A stretch of 51,434 bases of DNA, taken from assembly GCF_000701405.1 (NCBI RefSeq), contig NZ_JNIV01000024.1, positions 1-51,434 of the forward strand. The letters run 5' to 3'. Positions within the stretch are counted from its first letter, which is position 1. The number at the start of each line of letters is the position of its first letter. A model generated the notes under the pieces. It ran no database searches and had not been told where the DNA came from. It saw only the letters and a program-made list of their open reading frames with translations. The translations under genes and the position numbers were made by a program. This DNA comes from Deinococcus marmoris DSM 12784. GTDB taxonomy: Bacteria; Deinococcota; Deinococci; Deinococcales; Deinococcaceae. Below, piece after piece: positions 39,410 through 48,335 of this stretch.

Positions 39410-39748
39410 ATGTTCGGAACCCTGCTCCTGACGCTGATGCTCTCAGCCCTGCCCGTCGCCTCTGCCGCTTCCATGACGCTGAGAGCCGGACAGACGGCCA
39501 CGCTGAACGGCGCAAAAATCACCCTGCTGCGCTTCACCGACAGCCGCTGCCCGGAGAAGGCCATCTGCGTGATGGCGGGCAATGTGAAGGCCAGCCTGTT
39601 CGTGGTCAGGGGAAAATCCGCGCGGCTGCACACGGTGTATCTGCCCGGCGTACCCGTCCAGACGGCGGCGGGAGAGGTCAGTCTCAAGGCGGCGACGAGG
39701 CGGGAGAACAGCGCAGCCCAGCGGTTGACCCTGGTCATAGGAAAATAA
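39410..39748 (+). CDS. Small secreted protein, hypothetical
   Basis: 112 residues. A clear Sec signal peptide ends in ASA before ASMTL. The mature part is a small beta protein with two cysteines in RCPEKAICVMAG, likely disulfide-bonded, and further strands after it. I do not know the family. The start codon has TACTGG 4 nt before it, a weaker form of the leaderless pattern. Confidence 0.7.
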   Translation: MFGTLLLTLMLSALPVASAASMTLRAGQTATLNGAKITLLRFTDSRCPEKAICVMAGNVKASLFVVRGKSARLHTVYLPGVPVQTAAGEVSLKAATRRENSAAQRLTLVIGK

Positions 39749-39836
39749 GCGTACCGGGGCATGAGGCTGACGCGGCCAGATTCCTCCCCTAGTCCCTGCC
39801 CTACGCCCAGCAGTCACACTCGCTAGAGTGACCCCC

Positions 39837-41249
39837 ATGAAGTACGTGTCGACTCGTAGCCTGCGTGATCTGGGGGGCTTTTCGGATGTTCTGCTGATGG
39901 GGCTGGCCCCGGACGGCGGCCTCGCCATGCCCGAACACATCCCGACGTTCAGCCCGAACGAGCTGGAGGGGCTGCGCGGCCTGGAGTATTCAGCGCTGGC
40001 CTACGCAGTCATGCGGCCCTTCATCGACGACATTCCCGAGCAAGACCTGCGCGAGATGCTGCGGGCCACCTATCACCCAGACGTGTTCCACAGCGCCGAG
40101 ATCACCCCACTGGTTCGGCTGGGCGACTCCGATCTGTACCTGCTGGAGCTGTCCAACGGTCCCTCGCTGGCCTTCAAGGACATTGCCATGCAGTTTCTGG
40201 GACAGGTGTTTGAATACGTGCTGGAGAGGCGGGGCGAGCATCTGAATATCCTGGGCGCAACGTCGGGCGACACCGGATCGGCGGCGGAGTACGCCATGCT
40301 GGGCAAGGCCCGCGTGAACGTCTTTATGCTGTCGCCGCACGGGCGTATGAGCGCGTTTCAACAGGCGCAGATGTTTAGCATCAATGAACCGAATATCTTT
40401 AACATCACCGTGAATGGCGTGTTCGACGACTGCCAGGATCTGGTGAAAGAGGTCAACGCCGACGCCGGATTCAAGGCCCGCTACACCATCGGGGCCGTCA
40501 ATTCGATCAACTGGGCGCGGGTGCTGGCGCAGGCGGTGTATTACTTCAAGGCGTACTTTGCTCTGAACCTGCCCGCCGGACAACAGGCCGATTTCAGCGT
40601 GCCGTCCGGCAATTTTGGCAACGTGTTCGCCGGGTATCTGGCCAGGCGCATGGGCCTTCCGATTGGGCAACTGGTGGTGGCGAGCAACGAGAACGACGTA
40701 CTGCACGAGTTCTTTTCTACCGGGGTGTACCGGGTGCGGAAAGCGGCACAGGTGGCGCAGACCTCCAGCCCCAGCATGGACATCGGCAAGGCGTCCAACT
40801 TCGAGCGGTATCTGTATCTGGTGGCCGGGGCGGACGGCGTGCAGACCCGCGCGTGGTGGGCCGAGGTGGGCGAGTCGCGTGCGGTTGATCTGAGCGACAG
40901 CACCCACTGGGAAGCGGTGAAGTCCAGTGGTCTGGTGGGCGGGCGCAGCAACCACGAGGACCGACTGGACACCATCCGCCGTGCAGACAAGCGTTTCGGG
41001 CGTTTGATTGACCCGCACACCGCCGACGGCTTGCTGGTGGGTGAGCGGTACGCACGGGCCGGGGTGCCGATGGTCTGCCTGGAAACCGCCCTGCCCGCCA
41101 AATTCGAGGGAACGGTGGAGGAAGCCGTGAACCGCACGCCGCCGCGCCCAGCACGCTTTGAGGGCATTGAGGAACAGCCGCGCTTTTACACGGCGATGGA
41201 CAACGACGCGGCAGAGCTGAAAGCGTTTGTGGTGGAGAAGCTGGGCTGA
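39837..41249 (+). CDS. thrC: Threonine synthase
   Basis: 470 residues, the long (E. coli/plant-fungal subgroup) form. It makes threonine from O-phosphohomoserine with PLP. Lys114 in SLAFKDIAMQF binds PLP, GATSGDTGSAAEYAM and SVPSGNFGNVFAGYLA are phosphate and cofactor loops. I chose the ATG at 39837 rather than the GTG nine bases earlier because TAGAGT stands 7 nt before it and YVSTR is the normal N-terminus. Followed 30 bp later by the agmatine deiminase gene. Confidence 0.95.
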   Translation: MKYVSTRSLRDLGGFSDVLLMGLAPDGGLAMPEHIPTFSPNELEGLRGLEYSALAYAVMRPFIDDIPEQDLREMLRATYHPDVFHSAEITPLVRLGDSDLYLLELSNGPSLAFKDIAMQFLGQVFEYVLERRGEHLNILGATSGDTGSAAEYAMLGKARVNVFMLSPHGRMSAFQQAQMFSINEPNIFNITVNGVFDDCQDLVKEVNADAGFKARYTIGAVNSINWARVLAQAVYYFKAYFALNLPAGQQADFSVPSGNFGNVFAGYLARRMGLPIGQLVVASNENDVLHEFFSTGVYRVRKAAQVAQTSSPSMDIGKASNFERYLYLVAGADGVQTRAWWAEVGESRAVDLSDSTHWEAVKSSGLVGGRSNHEDRLDTIRRADKRFGRLIDPHTADGLLVGERYARAGVPMVCLETALPAKFEGTVEEAVNRTPPRPARFEGIEEQPRFYTAMDNDAAELKAFVVEKLG

Positions 41250-41279
41250 ACCCTCACGGCCCGCACTAAACTCTGGCCC

Positions 41280-42341
41280 ATGAATCACCTCTCCGCCACC
41301 GATGCCACGCCGCGCAGCCTGGGCTTTGCCATGCCCCCGGAATGGGAACCGCACGCCGCCACCTGGATGAGCTGGCCCGCCGACGACGAGTTGTGGTTCG
41401 GCCATCTGGAGGCCGTGCGCGCCGAATTCGCTGAGCTGGTGCGCACGATTGCCCGCTTCGAGCCGGTGCAGTTGCTGACCTGCGATGCCCACAGCCGTCA
41501 GGACGCCGCCGAGCGTCTGGCCGGGGCCGACGTGACCTTCCACGAGGTGCCACTGAACGACGTGTGGATCCGCGACAACGGCCCACTGTTCGTTACTCGC
41601 GCCTCTGGCGAGGTTTCCCTGGTCAACTGGCGTTTCAACGCCTGGGGCGGCAAATTTGATTACGCCGAGGATGACCGCGTGCCGGAAGCCGTGGCCCACA
41701 TCCTGAACGCCCCTCACTGGGATGTCCCGGTGGTGCTGGAGGGCGGCGCACTGGAAATCGGCGGCGCGGGCGTGGCGCTGACCACCCGTTCCTGCCTGCT
41801 GACCGAGACGCGCAATCTGGGCCTGGACGCAGGCAAATACGCCGACTGGTTGCGCGAATACCTGGGCGTCAGCAAGCTGCTGTGGCTGGGCGCAGGCCTG
41901 GAAAATGACCACACCGACGGCCACATCGACACCATCACCCGGTTTACGGATGAGCGGACGATTGTCACCAGCGTGGAGGCGGACAGGACAGACCCCAACC
42001 ACGCGGTCATGTCGGCCAATCTGGCGGCGCTGCGGGAGATGACGGACGCTCAGGACCAGCCCTTCCGCATCGTGGAACTGCCCCTCCCCGCCGAGTATCT
42101 GGAGGGCGCAGAGGGAAGATTGCCGCCCACCTACGCCAACTTCTATATCGGCAACGGCTTCGTGGTGGTGCCGCAGTACGGCGATTCAAATGACGCCCGC
42201 GCACTGGACATCCTAACGCCGCTCTTTCCGGGGCGAGAGGTCATTGGCCTGAGCAGCCGCGCGATCATCGAGGGCGGCGGCTCGTTCCACTGCATCACTC
42301 AGCAGCAGCCGACGGGAACAGTGTGGACGGGCGAGAAATAG
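41280..42341 (+). CDS. aguA: Agmatine deiminase
   Basis: 353 residues. It hydrolyses agmatine to N-carbamoylputrescine and ammonia in polyamine synthesis. PPEWEPHAATWMSWP at the start, NDVWIRDNGPLF, HTDGHIDTITRF and the catalytic Cys338 in GGGSFHCITQQQP are all present, matching the pentein fold enzyme. TAAACT stands 7 nt before the ATG: leaderless. The last 19 nt overlap the start of the double-GNAT gene, so the two are co-translated. Confidence 0.93.
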   Translation: MNHLSATDATPRSLGFAMPPEWEPHAATWMSWPADDELWFGHLEAVRAEFAELVRTIARFEPVQLLTCDAHSRQDAAERLAGADVTFHEVPLNDVWIRDNGPLFVTRASGEVSLVNWRFNAWGGKFDYAEDDRVPEAVAHILNAPHWDVPVVLEGGALEIGGAGVALTTRSCLLTETRNLGLDAGKYADWLREYLGVSKLLWLGAGLENDHTDGHIDTITRFTDERTIVTSVEADRTDPNHAVMSANLAALREMTDAQDQPFRIVELPLPAEYLEGAEGRLPPTYANFYIGNGFVVVPQYGDSNDARALDILTPLFPGREVIGLSSRAIIEGGGSFHCITQQQPTGTVWTGEK

Positions 42342-43486
42342 ACCTCGGCGGCGGCTACAGCGCCTGGCCCATCCCCATCCAGACCTACCGCGACGCCTGC
42401 GCCCGGCTGGAAGACCAGATTTTCGGTGGCAACTCTCTGTATGCCTTCGGGCCTGAGACCAAAGCGCCGCCGCCACTGGGCGAGACGTTTGCCTGGGGCA
42501 TCTACGCATCTGGGGAATTGATCGGCTGGAGCTTCGCGCACCAGAAAGACGAACGCACGGTGGACATGGCCGACACGGGAATCCTGCCCGAACACCAGGG
42601 GCGCGGATTGTATACCCGCCTGTTACCACACCTGCTGGACGCCTTCCGGGCAGCAGGCTACACCCTGGTCCAGAGCCACCACCGCGCCACCAACAACGCC
42701 GTGATCGTGCCCAAGCTGCACGCCGGGTTTTTCATCCAGGGTTTGAATCTGTACGAGGGCGGGCTGAACGTGGCCCTGACGCTGAGTCTGGATGACACAT
42801 ACCGGGAAGCCATGCACGTCCGCAGCGGCTTCCAGGCGGCAAGGGGTGAGGTTGCGCGGCGGCTGGGATTGCCCTCCACGCCTCAAGCCCAGAAAACGGC
42901 TCCCTCTGCCGTCCCCATGCCAGAATGTCAGGGCGACGACACCGATCTGGGCGGCGGCTACGTCCTGCGCCCCGTCGCTTACGCGACCTATTACGACATC
43001 TATACCCAGTTAGAGGACGCCGTGTACAGCAGCGTTTCCCTGAACTGGCCCACGCCTCCGCGCCTCGAATCCCCGGAATATCCGCAGTACACTTGGCTGA
43101 TCGGCCACCAGAACGAGGTGGTGGGCTGGCACTATTCCCGCCAGTGGGACGCCCGCACGGCCTACATGGTCAACACCGCGCTGCTGCCCGCACACCGGGG
43201 CCGGGGCCTGTACTCCCGCGTGCTGCCGCCTGTGTTGAGGACGCTGCAAACCCAGGGCTACGATCTGGTCCGCAGCCACCACCACGCCACCAACAACGCT
43301 GTGCTGATCCCGAAACTGCGCGCGGGCTTTCGCTTGCAGGGTCTTCAGGTGGATGATCACGGCGTCATGGCGGTGCTGATGCTGGGCTTTGGCACGCTGT
43401 ACCGCGACTACATGGATGTTCGCAGCGGTCTGAAGCAGCCGGAGGGCGAGGTGGCGCGGGCGCTGGGCATCAGCCGGAAGCCATAG
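42323..43486 (+). CDS. Tandem GNAT N-acetyltransferase (two fused domains)
   Basis: 387 residues made of two like halves. Each half opens with (I/T)DLGGGY, contains an acetyl-CoA loop, LPEHQGRGLYTRLLP or LPAHRGRGLYSRVLP (R/Q-x-x-G-x-G/A), then a SHH.ATNNAV..PKL.AGF segment, and ends (M)xVRSG plus GEVARxLG. The GTG start lies 19 nt inside aguA, suggesting coupling. Polyamine or agmatine-pathway acetylation is a reasonable guess from context. The repeat was formed by internal duplication. Confidence 0.8.
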   Translation: MDGREIDLGGGYSAWPIPIQTYRDACARLEDQIFGGNSLYAFGPETKAPPPLGETFAWGIYASGELIGWSFAHQKDERTVDMADTGILPEHQGRGLYTRLLPHLLDAFRAAGYTLVQSHHRATNNAVIVPKLHAGFFIQGLNLYEGGLNVALTLSLDDTYREAMHVRSGFQAARGEVARRLGLPSTPQAQKTAPSAVPMPECQGDDTDLGGGYVLRPVAYATYYDIYTQLEDAVYSSVSLNWPTPPRLESPEYPQYTWLIGHQNEVVGWHYSRQWDARTAYMVNTALLPAHRGRGLYSRVLPPVLRTLQTQGYDLVRSHHHATNNAVLIPKLRAGFRLQGLQVDDHGVMAVLMLGFGTLYRDYMDVRSGLKQPEGEVARALGISRKP

Positions 43487-43513
43487 AAAAAGCCCTCTCC
43501 GCTGGGAAAGGGC
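43487..43513 (-). terminator. Terminator of DsbA-like gene
   Basis: On the minus strand GCCCTTTCC, loop CAGC, GGAGAGGGC (one wobble pair) and five T residues. It lies between the convergent GNAT and DsbA-like genes. Confidence 0.75.
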
Positions 43514-43548
43514 CGGGTGACTGTTCCAGCGCGGAACGAGACGTGTCT

Positions 43549-44193
43549 CTATGCCTTCTTCGCCGGACGGTTTTTCGCGCGCTTGACTGTGGCAATGCCC
43601 GCGCCGGAGTGCAGCACCTCGCCGTATAGGTTCCACCACTGACGGGCCGTTTCCAGATCGCGGGTCAGGTTCTCGAAGCGGTAGTAGGCGGCTTCCCCGC
43701 CGGGCAGGACAAAGGTGGGCGTACCGAACACACCGATCTCAGCGGATTCGGCCAGATCGCTGCGGAGGCTGGCGCGCAGGGCGTCGTCGTCCTTGCGGTC
43801 AGCGGCGAACCCGTCCAGGTCCAGATTGGCGGCCTTCGCTGCGGCCATCACGACGTCCTCGTCCAGCGGTTTCTTGTCCTCGTGGACCGCGCGGAACAGG
43901 GCCAGACTGAACTCCCAACTGGCATCCTCGCCCTGCTTCGCCGCCGCCACCGCCGCCAGAAAGGCCAGCAGGCTGGATTTCTGGAAACGCTCGCCCGCGT
44001 CGCCCGGTTGATCGGTCAGCCACCAGACGGGTTCCTTCTGACCCGCGTTGTCGGGGTGGTTGCCCTGCACCAGTGAGAAGTGCTTCAGGGTGAACTGCTG
44101 CTCGCCCGCTTTCCGCAGCACCTGCGCCAGTTCCAGGCCGCGCCAGGCGTAGGGGCAGACAAAATCGAAGAAAATTTCATTGGATGGGGTCAT
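43549..44193 (-). CDS. DsbA family protein with single active-site Cys
   Basis: 214 residues. The thioredoxin-fold start FFDFVCPYAWRG has Cys13 but the second Cys is replaced by Ala (CPYA), and GVFGTPTFVLPGG supplies the cis-Pro loop. It is of the cytosolic FrnE/2-hydroxychromene-2-carboxylate isomerase kind, without a signal peptide. A one-Cys site suggests isomerase or GST-like chemistry rather than disulfide formation. TAGCGT stands 7 nt before the ATG. The C-terminal tail is lysine/alanine-rich. Confidence 0.88.
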   Translation of the reverse strand: MTPSNEIFFDFVCPYAWRGLELAQVLRKAGEQQFTLKHFSLVQGNHPDNAGQKEPVWWLTDQPGDAGERFQKSSLLAFLAAVAAAKQGEDASWEFSLALFRAVHEDKKPLDEDVVMAAAKAANLDLDGFAADRKDDDALRASLRSDLAESAEIGVFGTPTFVLPGGEAAYYRFENLTRDLETARQWWNLYGEVLHSGAGIATVKRAKNRPAKKA

Positions 44194-44260
44194 GGCGGCG
44201 ACGCTAGCACGCAGCTCAAACGGGGACTGTCAGCCTTCCGGCCCCCTGCTCTGTTGCGTG

Positions 44261-44869
44261 TCAGGAATGGTTCCAGTTCCCGGCATCGTCCGAGTCGCCG
44301 GGCGAGAGGCCCAGCACGTCGCCGTCCGTGGAGCAGCCCAGCCCCAGCACCGTGCGGTTGGCGTAGGCGAAGTAGGCCGTGACCTGATTGATCTCCAGAA
44401 TCTCGCCATCGGTGAAACCAGCGCTTCGCAGAACAGCAACATCCGCTTCTGAGACGGCAGACGGAGTCAGCGTCAGCTTCTCCGCATAGCGCAGGGCCTG
44501 TTGCTGGGCGTCGGTCAGCGGAGCGGCGGCGGGATCACGCGCCTCTACCGCGCGGCGAATCGCGTCGGCCCGCACGTCGTCTTTGAGCAGTCGCCTCAGC
44601 CCGGCGAAGTGGTGTTCCACGCAGTAGGCACAGGCATTCAGCGAACTGACCCAGACGCCCAGCGTTTCCAGCAGCCACTTGGGCAGGGCATTGCCGCTGT
44701 GGTGCAGCACGGCCTTGTACAGCGCCATGTGCCCCTCCATGCTGTGGGGCCGCAACGAGTGCATCGCCATGATGTTATCGACGGCGTCGCCCGGCCCCTT
44801 GACGCGGTCATACAGGGTTTTCAGGCGGCCCGTGGCGTCGGCGTAGGGAACGGTTTCAATCCAGGGCAT
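44261..44869 (-). CDS. AhpD/CMD-family peroxidase-related protein
   Basis: 202 residues. NACAYCVEHH (Cys80, Cys83, His87) is the CxxC-x3-H active site of alkylhydroperoxidase-D-like proteins, of the uncharacterised peroxidase-related subgroup. It probably reduces peroxides with a thiol partner. TAGACT stands 5 nt before the ATG: leaderless. The DsbA-like gene lies 67 bp downstream in the same direction with its own -10, and both may serve redox defence. Confidence 0.88.
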   Translation of the reverse strand: MPWIETVPYADATGRLKTLYDRVKGPGDAVDNIMAMHSLRPHSMEGHMALYKAVLHHSGNALPKWLLETLGVWVSSLNACAYCVEHHFAGLRRLLKDDVRADAIRRAVEARDPAAAPLTDAQQQALRYAEKLTLTPSAVSEADVAVLRSAGFTDGEILEINQVTAYFAYANRTVLGLGCSTDGDVLGLSPGDSDDAGNWNHS

Positions 44870-44910
44870 GGGTCAGTCTAGGGGCCACAGAGGAATAAGC
44901 TGAAGCCACC

Positions 44911-45666
44911 ATGAACCCAGACGAGCGCGCGACACAGAATGTCCGGCTGTTCGATACCCTCTCGGCGCACTATGACCGCATGGGCTTTCTGCCGTTGACG
45001 GCGCTGTATCTGGCGCAGCGGTTTGACGCGCAGCCCGGTGAAACGCTGCTGGACGTGATGTGCGGCACTGGCACGCTGGCCCTGGCCCTGGCCGACGCGG
45101 TGGGCGCGGGCGGGCGGGTGGTGGGCGCGGACCTGTCGCCGGGAATGCTGGCGGTGGCGCGGAACAAGGCGGCGGGACAGCCACAGGTGTCATTCGTGGA
45201 GGCAGATGCGACGGCCCTACCCCTGGCGGACGCGGAATTTGACGGCGTGGCCTGCGCCTCGGGCCTGTTCTTCGTGCCGGAGATGGACGCGGCCCTGCGC
45301 GAGTGGCGGCGGGTGGTGCGGCCCGGCGGGCGCGTGGTCTTCAGCTCGTTCGGCAAGGGCCTGATGGGCTTTCCGCCACTGGGCCGCCTGCCCTCGCCGG
45401 ACGCGGCGGCCCAGCTCCTGCGGGAAGCGGGTTTCGAGGAGGTCACGGTGGACCTTCAGGAATTGCCCTACCCCCTGCCCACGCCACAGGACCGCTGGGA
45501 CGACATTGAGGCGGGCATGGAAGGTGCGCCGCTGGCCGCCCTTCCCTCCGAGGTGCGCCGCCAGCTTCAGACCGATCATCTGGCCGAACTGGAACTTCTG
45601 TTCGCCGGGCAACCGCTGACTGTGCCCGTCCCGGTGCTGGTGGCGACGGGCGTGCGGGCGGGGTAA
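44911..45666 (+). CDS. Class I SAM-dependent methyltransferase (UbiE-like)
   Basis: 251 residues. LFDTLSAHYDRMGFL at the start, motif I LLDVMCGTGTLALAL, motif II VVGADLSPGMLAVAR, then FVEADATALPLADAEFDGVACASGLFFV are like the UbiE/COQ5 fold. In place of quinone-specific motifs it has a generic C-terminus, so the substrate is open. TAAGCT stands 9 nt before the ATG. It is divergent from the AhpD-like gene. Confidence 0.85.
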   Translation: MNPDERATQNVRLFDTLSAHYDRMGFLPLTALYLAQRFDAQPGETLLDVMCGTGTLALALADAVGAGGRVVGADLSPGMLAVARNKAAGQPQVSFVEADATALPLADAEFDGVACASGLFFVPEMDAALREWRRVVRPGGRVVFSSFGKGLMGFPPLGRLPSPDAAAQLLREAGFEEVTVDLQELPYPLPTPQDRWDDIEAGMEGAPLAALPSEVRRQLQTDHLAELELLFAGQPLTVPVPVLVATGVRAG

Positions 45667-45725
45667 ACGCGGCTGCCTCTTTTGGCGGATGCAACCCCGG
45701 TCACGTTTGGGGCGTAATGTGAACC

Positions 45726-46460
45726 ATGACGAATCCTGACGATCAGAAGACCCCGGCGGCAGGCAGGGCGCAGGGCAACGCCCCGTCCTGGGTGGACGAC
45801 GTGCTGGGCACACCGGGCAGCGGCTCGGGCAGCAGCGGACAGACGCACGCCCCGGATTCAACCCGGCCCAACCTCAGCAAAACGCCCCCACCGGCGGGTG
45901 ATCTGCGGATTCCCGAACCCGCGCGCGCCGCCCCGGCCCCAGCGGCAGAAACCGACGACTGGATTTCCCGCGTGACTGGCAGCCCGCCCCCGGCCCGCCC
46001 TAACGCGCCACACACCGCCCCCCAGCCCAGTAGTCCCCGCCCCACTGCCCCGGATCTGGACGCCTGGGGCGAACCGCAGCGGCCCACCATACGCGTAGCC
46101 GACGAACGGCCCATCACCCCCTACGCGCCAGCTCCCACCCACGCGGGCGACGTGGCCCAGAAACGCCTGATCGCTGGCCTGCTCGCCATTTTCCTGGGCA
46201 GCCTAGGCGTCCACAAGTTCTATCTGGGCATGAACACCCAGGGCATCCTGATCCTGGGGGCCAACATCGGCGTCTGGGTTCTGGCGCTGCTGATCGGGCT
46301 ACTGACCCTGGGCTTCGGCCTGTTCATCACCCTGCCGCTGGCGGGCGTGGTCAGCTCCGCGCTGGGGCTGCTGGGCCTGGTGGAAGGCATCCTGTACCTG
46401 ACCAAATCCGATGCGGACTTTGGGCGCGACTATCTGGTGGGCAAGAAACCCTGGCTGTAA
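45726..46460 (+). CDS. TM2 domain membrane protein with disordered N-terminus
   Basis: 244 residues. The first ~135 residues are Pro/Ala/Ser-rich and disordered. From AQKRLIAGLLAIFLGSLGVHKFYLGMNTQGIL onward two membrane helices and the G-x-x-G-x-H-x-F-Y-L-G signature define TM2. The function of TM2 proteins is unclear; the long tail may interact with the cytosol or envelope. TAATGT stands 5 nt before the ATG: leaderless. Confidence 0.85.
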   Translation: MTNPDDQKTPAAGRAQGNAPSWVDDVLGTPGSGSGSSGQTHAPDSTRPNLSKTPPPAGDLRIPEPARAAPAPAAETDDWISRVTGSPPPARPNAPHTAPQPSSPRPTAPDLDAWGEPQRPTIRVADERPITPYAPAPTHAGDVAQKRLIAGLLAIFLGSLGVHKFYLGMNTQGILILGANIGVWVLALLIGLLTLGFGLFITLPLAGVVSSALGLLGLVEGILYLTKSDADFGRDYLVGKKPWL

Positions 46461-46491
46461 GAAGCTTTTGACGTTCAGACGGCCAACGGTC

Positions 46492-47778
46492 CTACAGCGC
46501 CGCCGCGATATCCGCCTTCAGATCGGCCAGCGCCTCCACGCCCACGCTCATGCGGATGGTCTGGGGGCTGACCCCGGCAGCAATGCGGGCGGCCTCGGGA
46601 ACACGTCCGTGGGTGGTGGTCCACGGGTGAACAACCAGGGTCCGCACGTCGCCCAGGTTGGGGGCCACCCGCAGCACCCGCAGGCGCGACAGGAAGGCGG
46701 CGGGGTCCGGGACCTCGAAGGCCAGCACCGCGCCGCAGCCGTTGCCCAGATAACGCTGTGCCTGCGCGTGGAACGGATGGTCCTCCAGGCCCGGATAGCT
46801 GACCCGGCCTACCCCCGGATGTGCCCGCAGCCACCCGGCCAGTTCCAGCGCCGTATGGCTCTCGCGCTCCAGCCTTAGCGCCAGCGTTTCCAGGCCCTGC
46901 GCGATCAGAAAGGCGCTGTGGGGTGCCAGGGTCATGCCCAGTTGACTGGCCCCCAGCCAGCGTTGCCGCCACGCCAGAGCGTTGTCACCCCGCACCTTCA
47001 GAATGCTGTTCTCGCCGCCCTCGGTATAGATAGGATTGCGGCCCAGATCGTGCCGCGCACCCACAGTGACGCTGCCGCCCATCACGCTGCCGTGGCCGCC
47101 CGCCCACTTGGTCAGCGACTGCGCCACGATGTCCGCGCCGTGGTCCAGTGGACGGCACAGGTAGCCCACGCCGCCGCAGGTGTTATCGATGGCCAGCAGC
47201 GCGCCGTATTCGTGCGCGATCTGGGCGAATGCCGTGATGTCCGCCACGTCCCCGGCAGGATTGCTGATCATCTCGGCCCAGACCAGCCGGGTGTTGTCCT
47301 GCATGGCGGCGCGCACGGCGTCCGGGGTGTTGTCCACCAGCGTGGCGGAAATGCCCATCAGCGGCAGGATGTTATTCAGCATTCCGGTGGTGCCCCCGAA
47401 CAGGCTGGAGGCCGACACCACATGGTCCCCGGCGCGGCACACGCCCAGGATGGCGGTCAGGGTGGCGGCCTGTCCGCTGGCGAGGGCCACCGTGTTTGCC
47501 CCGCCCTCCAGCGCCGTGATCCGGGCTTCCAGCGCGCGGGTGGTGGGGTTCTGAATGCGGGCGTAGCTCAGGCCGATGTTGTTCTGGAATTCATCCTGCG
47601 CCTGCTCCAGCGTGTCGAACTGGAAGGCGGCGGCGGCGTGGATGGGAAACCCGATCGTCTGCCCCAGCCCGCGCGGAATGCCGGACTGGACGGCGGCGGT
47701 CTCGTAGCCCCAGTCGGTATCGGTCCAGTCGGCATTGGGCGCAGCGTCGTTGGCGGGGTCAGCAGGAGAATCGCTCAT
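46492..47778 (-). CDS. metY: O-acetylhomoserine sulfhydrylase-type Cys/Met PLP enzyme
   Basis: 428 residues. It likely forms homocysteine from O-acetylhomoserine and sulfide. TAAVQSGIPRGLGQTIGFPIHAA at the start, YARIQNPTTRALEARITALEGG, SGQAATLTAI and Lys224 in QSLTKWAGGHGSVMGG, the PLP lysine, are all present. ENHS-type MetY features such as SRSLH are not all seen, and other members of the family (cystathionine synthase/lyase) remain possible. TAGCGT stands 6 nt before the ATG: leaderless. Confidence 0.82.
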   Translation of the reverse strand: MSDSPADPANDAAPNADWTDTDWGYETAAVQSGIPRGLGQTIGFPIHAAAAFQFDTLEQAQDEFQNNIGLSYARIQNPTTRALEARITALEGGANTVALASGQAATLTAILGVCRAGDHVVSASSLFGGTTGMLNNILPLMGISATLVDNTPDAVRAAMQDNTRLVWAEMISNPAGDVADITAFAQIAHEYGALLAIDNTCGGVGYLCRPLDHGADIVAQSLTKWAGGHGSVMGGSVTVGARHDLGRNPIYTEGGENSILKVRGDNALAWRQRWLGASQLGMTLAPHSAFLIAQGLETLALRLERESHTALELAGWLRAHPGVGRVSYPGLEDHPFHAQAQRYLGNGCGAVLAFEVPDPAAFLSRLRVLRVAPNLGDVRTLVVHPWTTTHGRVPEAARIAAGVSPQTIRMSVGVEALADLKADIAAAL

Positions 47779-47841
47779 CCGCCCACGCTACGCGCCCCCG
47801 CACCCAAACGTGCGGGACATGTCCGCATGACAGGACATCAA

Positions 47842-47875
47842 TGAGGCGCGGTCCCGAACGGGAAACCGCGCCTCA
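47842..47875. terminator. Hairpin between mscL and metY-type gene
   Basis: TGAGGCGCGGT and ACCGCGCCTCA form a perfect 11-bp stem with a 12-nt loop just after mscL. The T-run on the minus strand is poor (TTGATG), so termination is likely but may need help. Confidence 0.6.
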
Positions 47876-47891
47876 CCTTCAAACAGATGCT

Positions 47892-48299
47892 CTAGAGCCT
47901 GGGTGGCACGCTGCCCACGGACTGGGCCTTGAGGGCGTCGCGAATCTCGGCCAGCAGCTTTTCCTCGTTGCTGGGTTCGGCCACAGGCGGCTTCTCCTCG
48001 CGCTTGAACCGTTCCATCAGGTGATTGAAGGGGATGATCACGAAGAAGTAGATGATGGCCGCCGTCAGGGCAAAGCTGAGCGCGTTGGTCAGGAACAGGC
48101 CGTATTTGAAAACGCTGCCGTTGATGGCGAAGGTCAACGCCGAGAAGTCCGGCACGCCGCCGAAAATGCCGATGATCGGCAGAATCAGGCCGCTGGTAAA
48201 GGAATCCACCACCTTGCCGAAGGCCGCCCCGATGAGGACACCCACAGCCAGATCAATGAGATTGCCACGCAATAAGAACTTCTGAAATCCGCTCACCAT
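47892..48299 (-). CDS. mscL: Large-conductance mechanosensitive channel
   Basis: 135 residues. MVSGFQKFLLRGNLIDLAVGVLIGAAFGKVV is the N-terminal helix and TM1, GLFLTNALSFALTAAIIYFFVIIPFN is TM2, and EEKLLAEIRDAL is the C-terminal helix bundle. It opens on hypo-osmotic shock to release solutes. The ATG at 48299 is preferred to an upstream in-frame GTG because it starts the conserved helix and has a promoter immediately before it. The 381-bp spacer upstream of it shows no gene. Confidence 0.95.
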   Translation of the reverse strand: MVSGFQKFLLRGNLIDLAVGVLIGAAFGKVVDSFTSGLILPIIGIFGGVPDFSALTFAINGSVFKYGLFLTNALSFALTAAIIYFFVIIPFNHLMERFKREEKPPVAEPSNEEKLLAEIRDALKAQSVGSVPPRL

Positions 48300-48306
48300 G
48301 TGTGAA

Positions 48307-48335
48307 TTTTTACACTTTACACATGAAAACGTCAA
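48307..48335 (-). promoter_or_regulatory. mscL promoter, leaderless
   Basis: TTGACG (48335-48330), a 17-bp spacer and TAAAAA (48312-48307), with only 7 nt to the mscL ATG. This is one of the few starts in the window with both -35 and -10 and no room for a ribosome site. Confidence 0.7.

Noticed and set aside
47842..47875. Attenuator or riboswitch for the MetY-type gene
   Set aside because: The hairpin lies directly after mscL and upstream of a leaderless start, so a simple mscL terminator explains it better.
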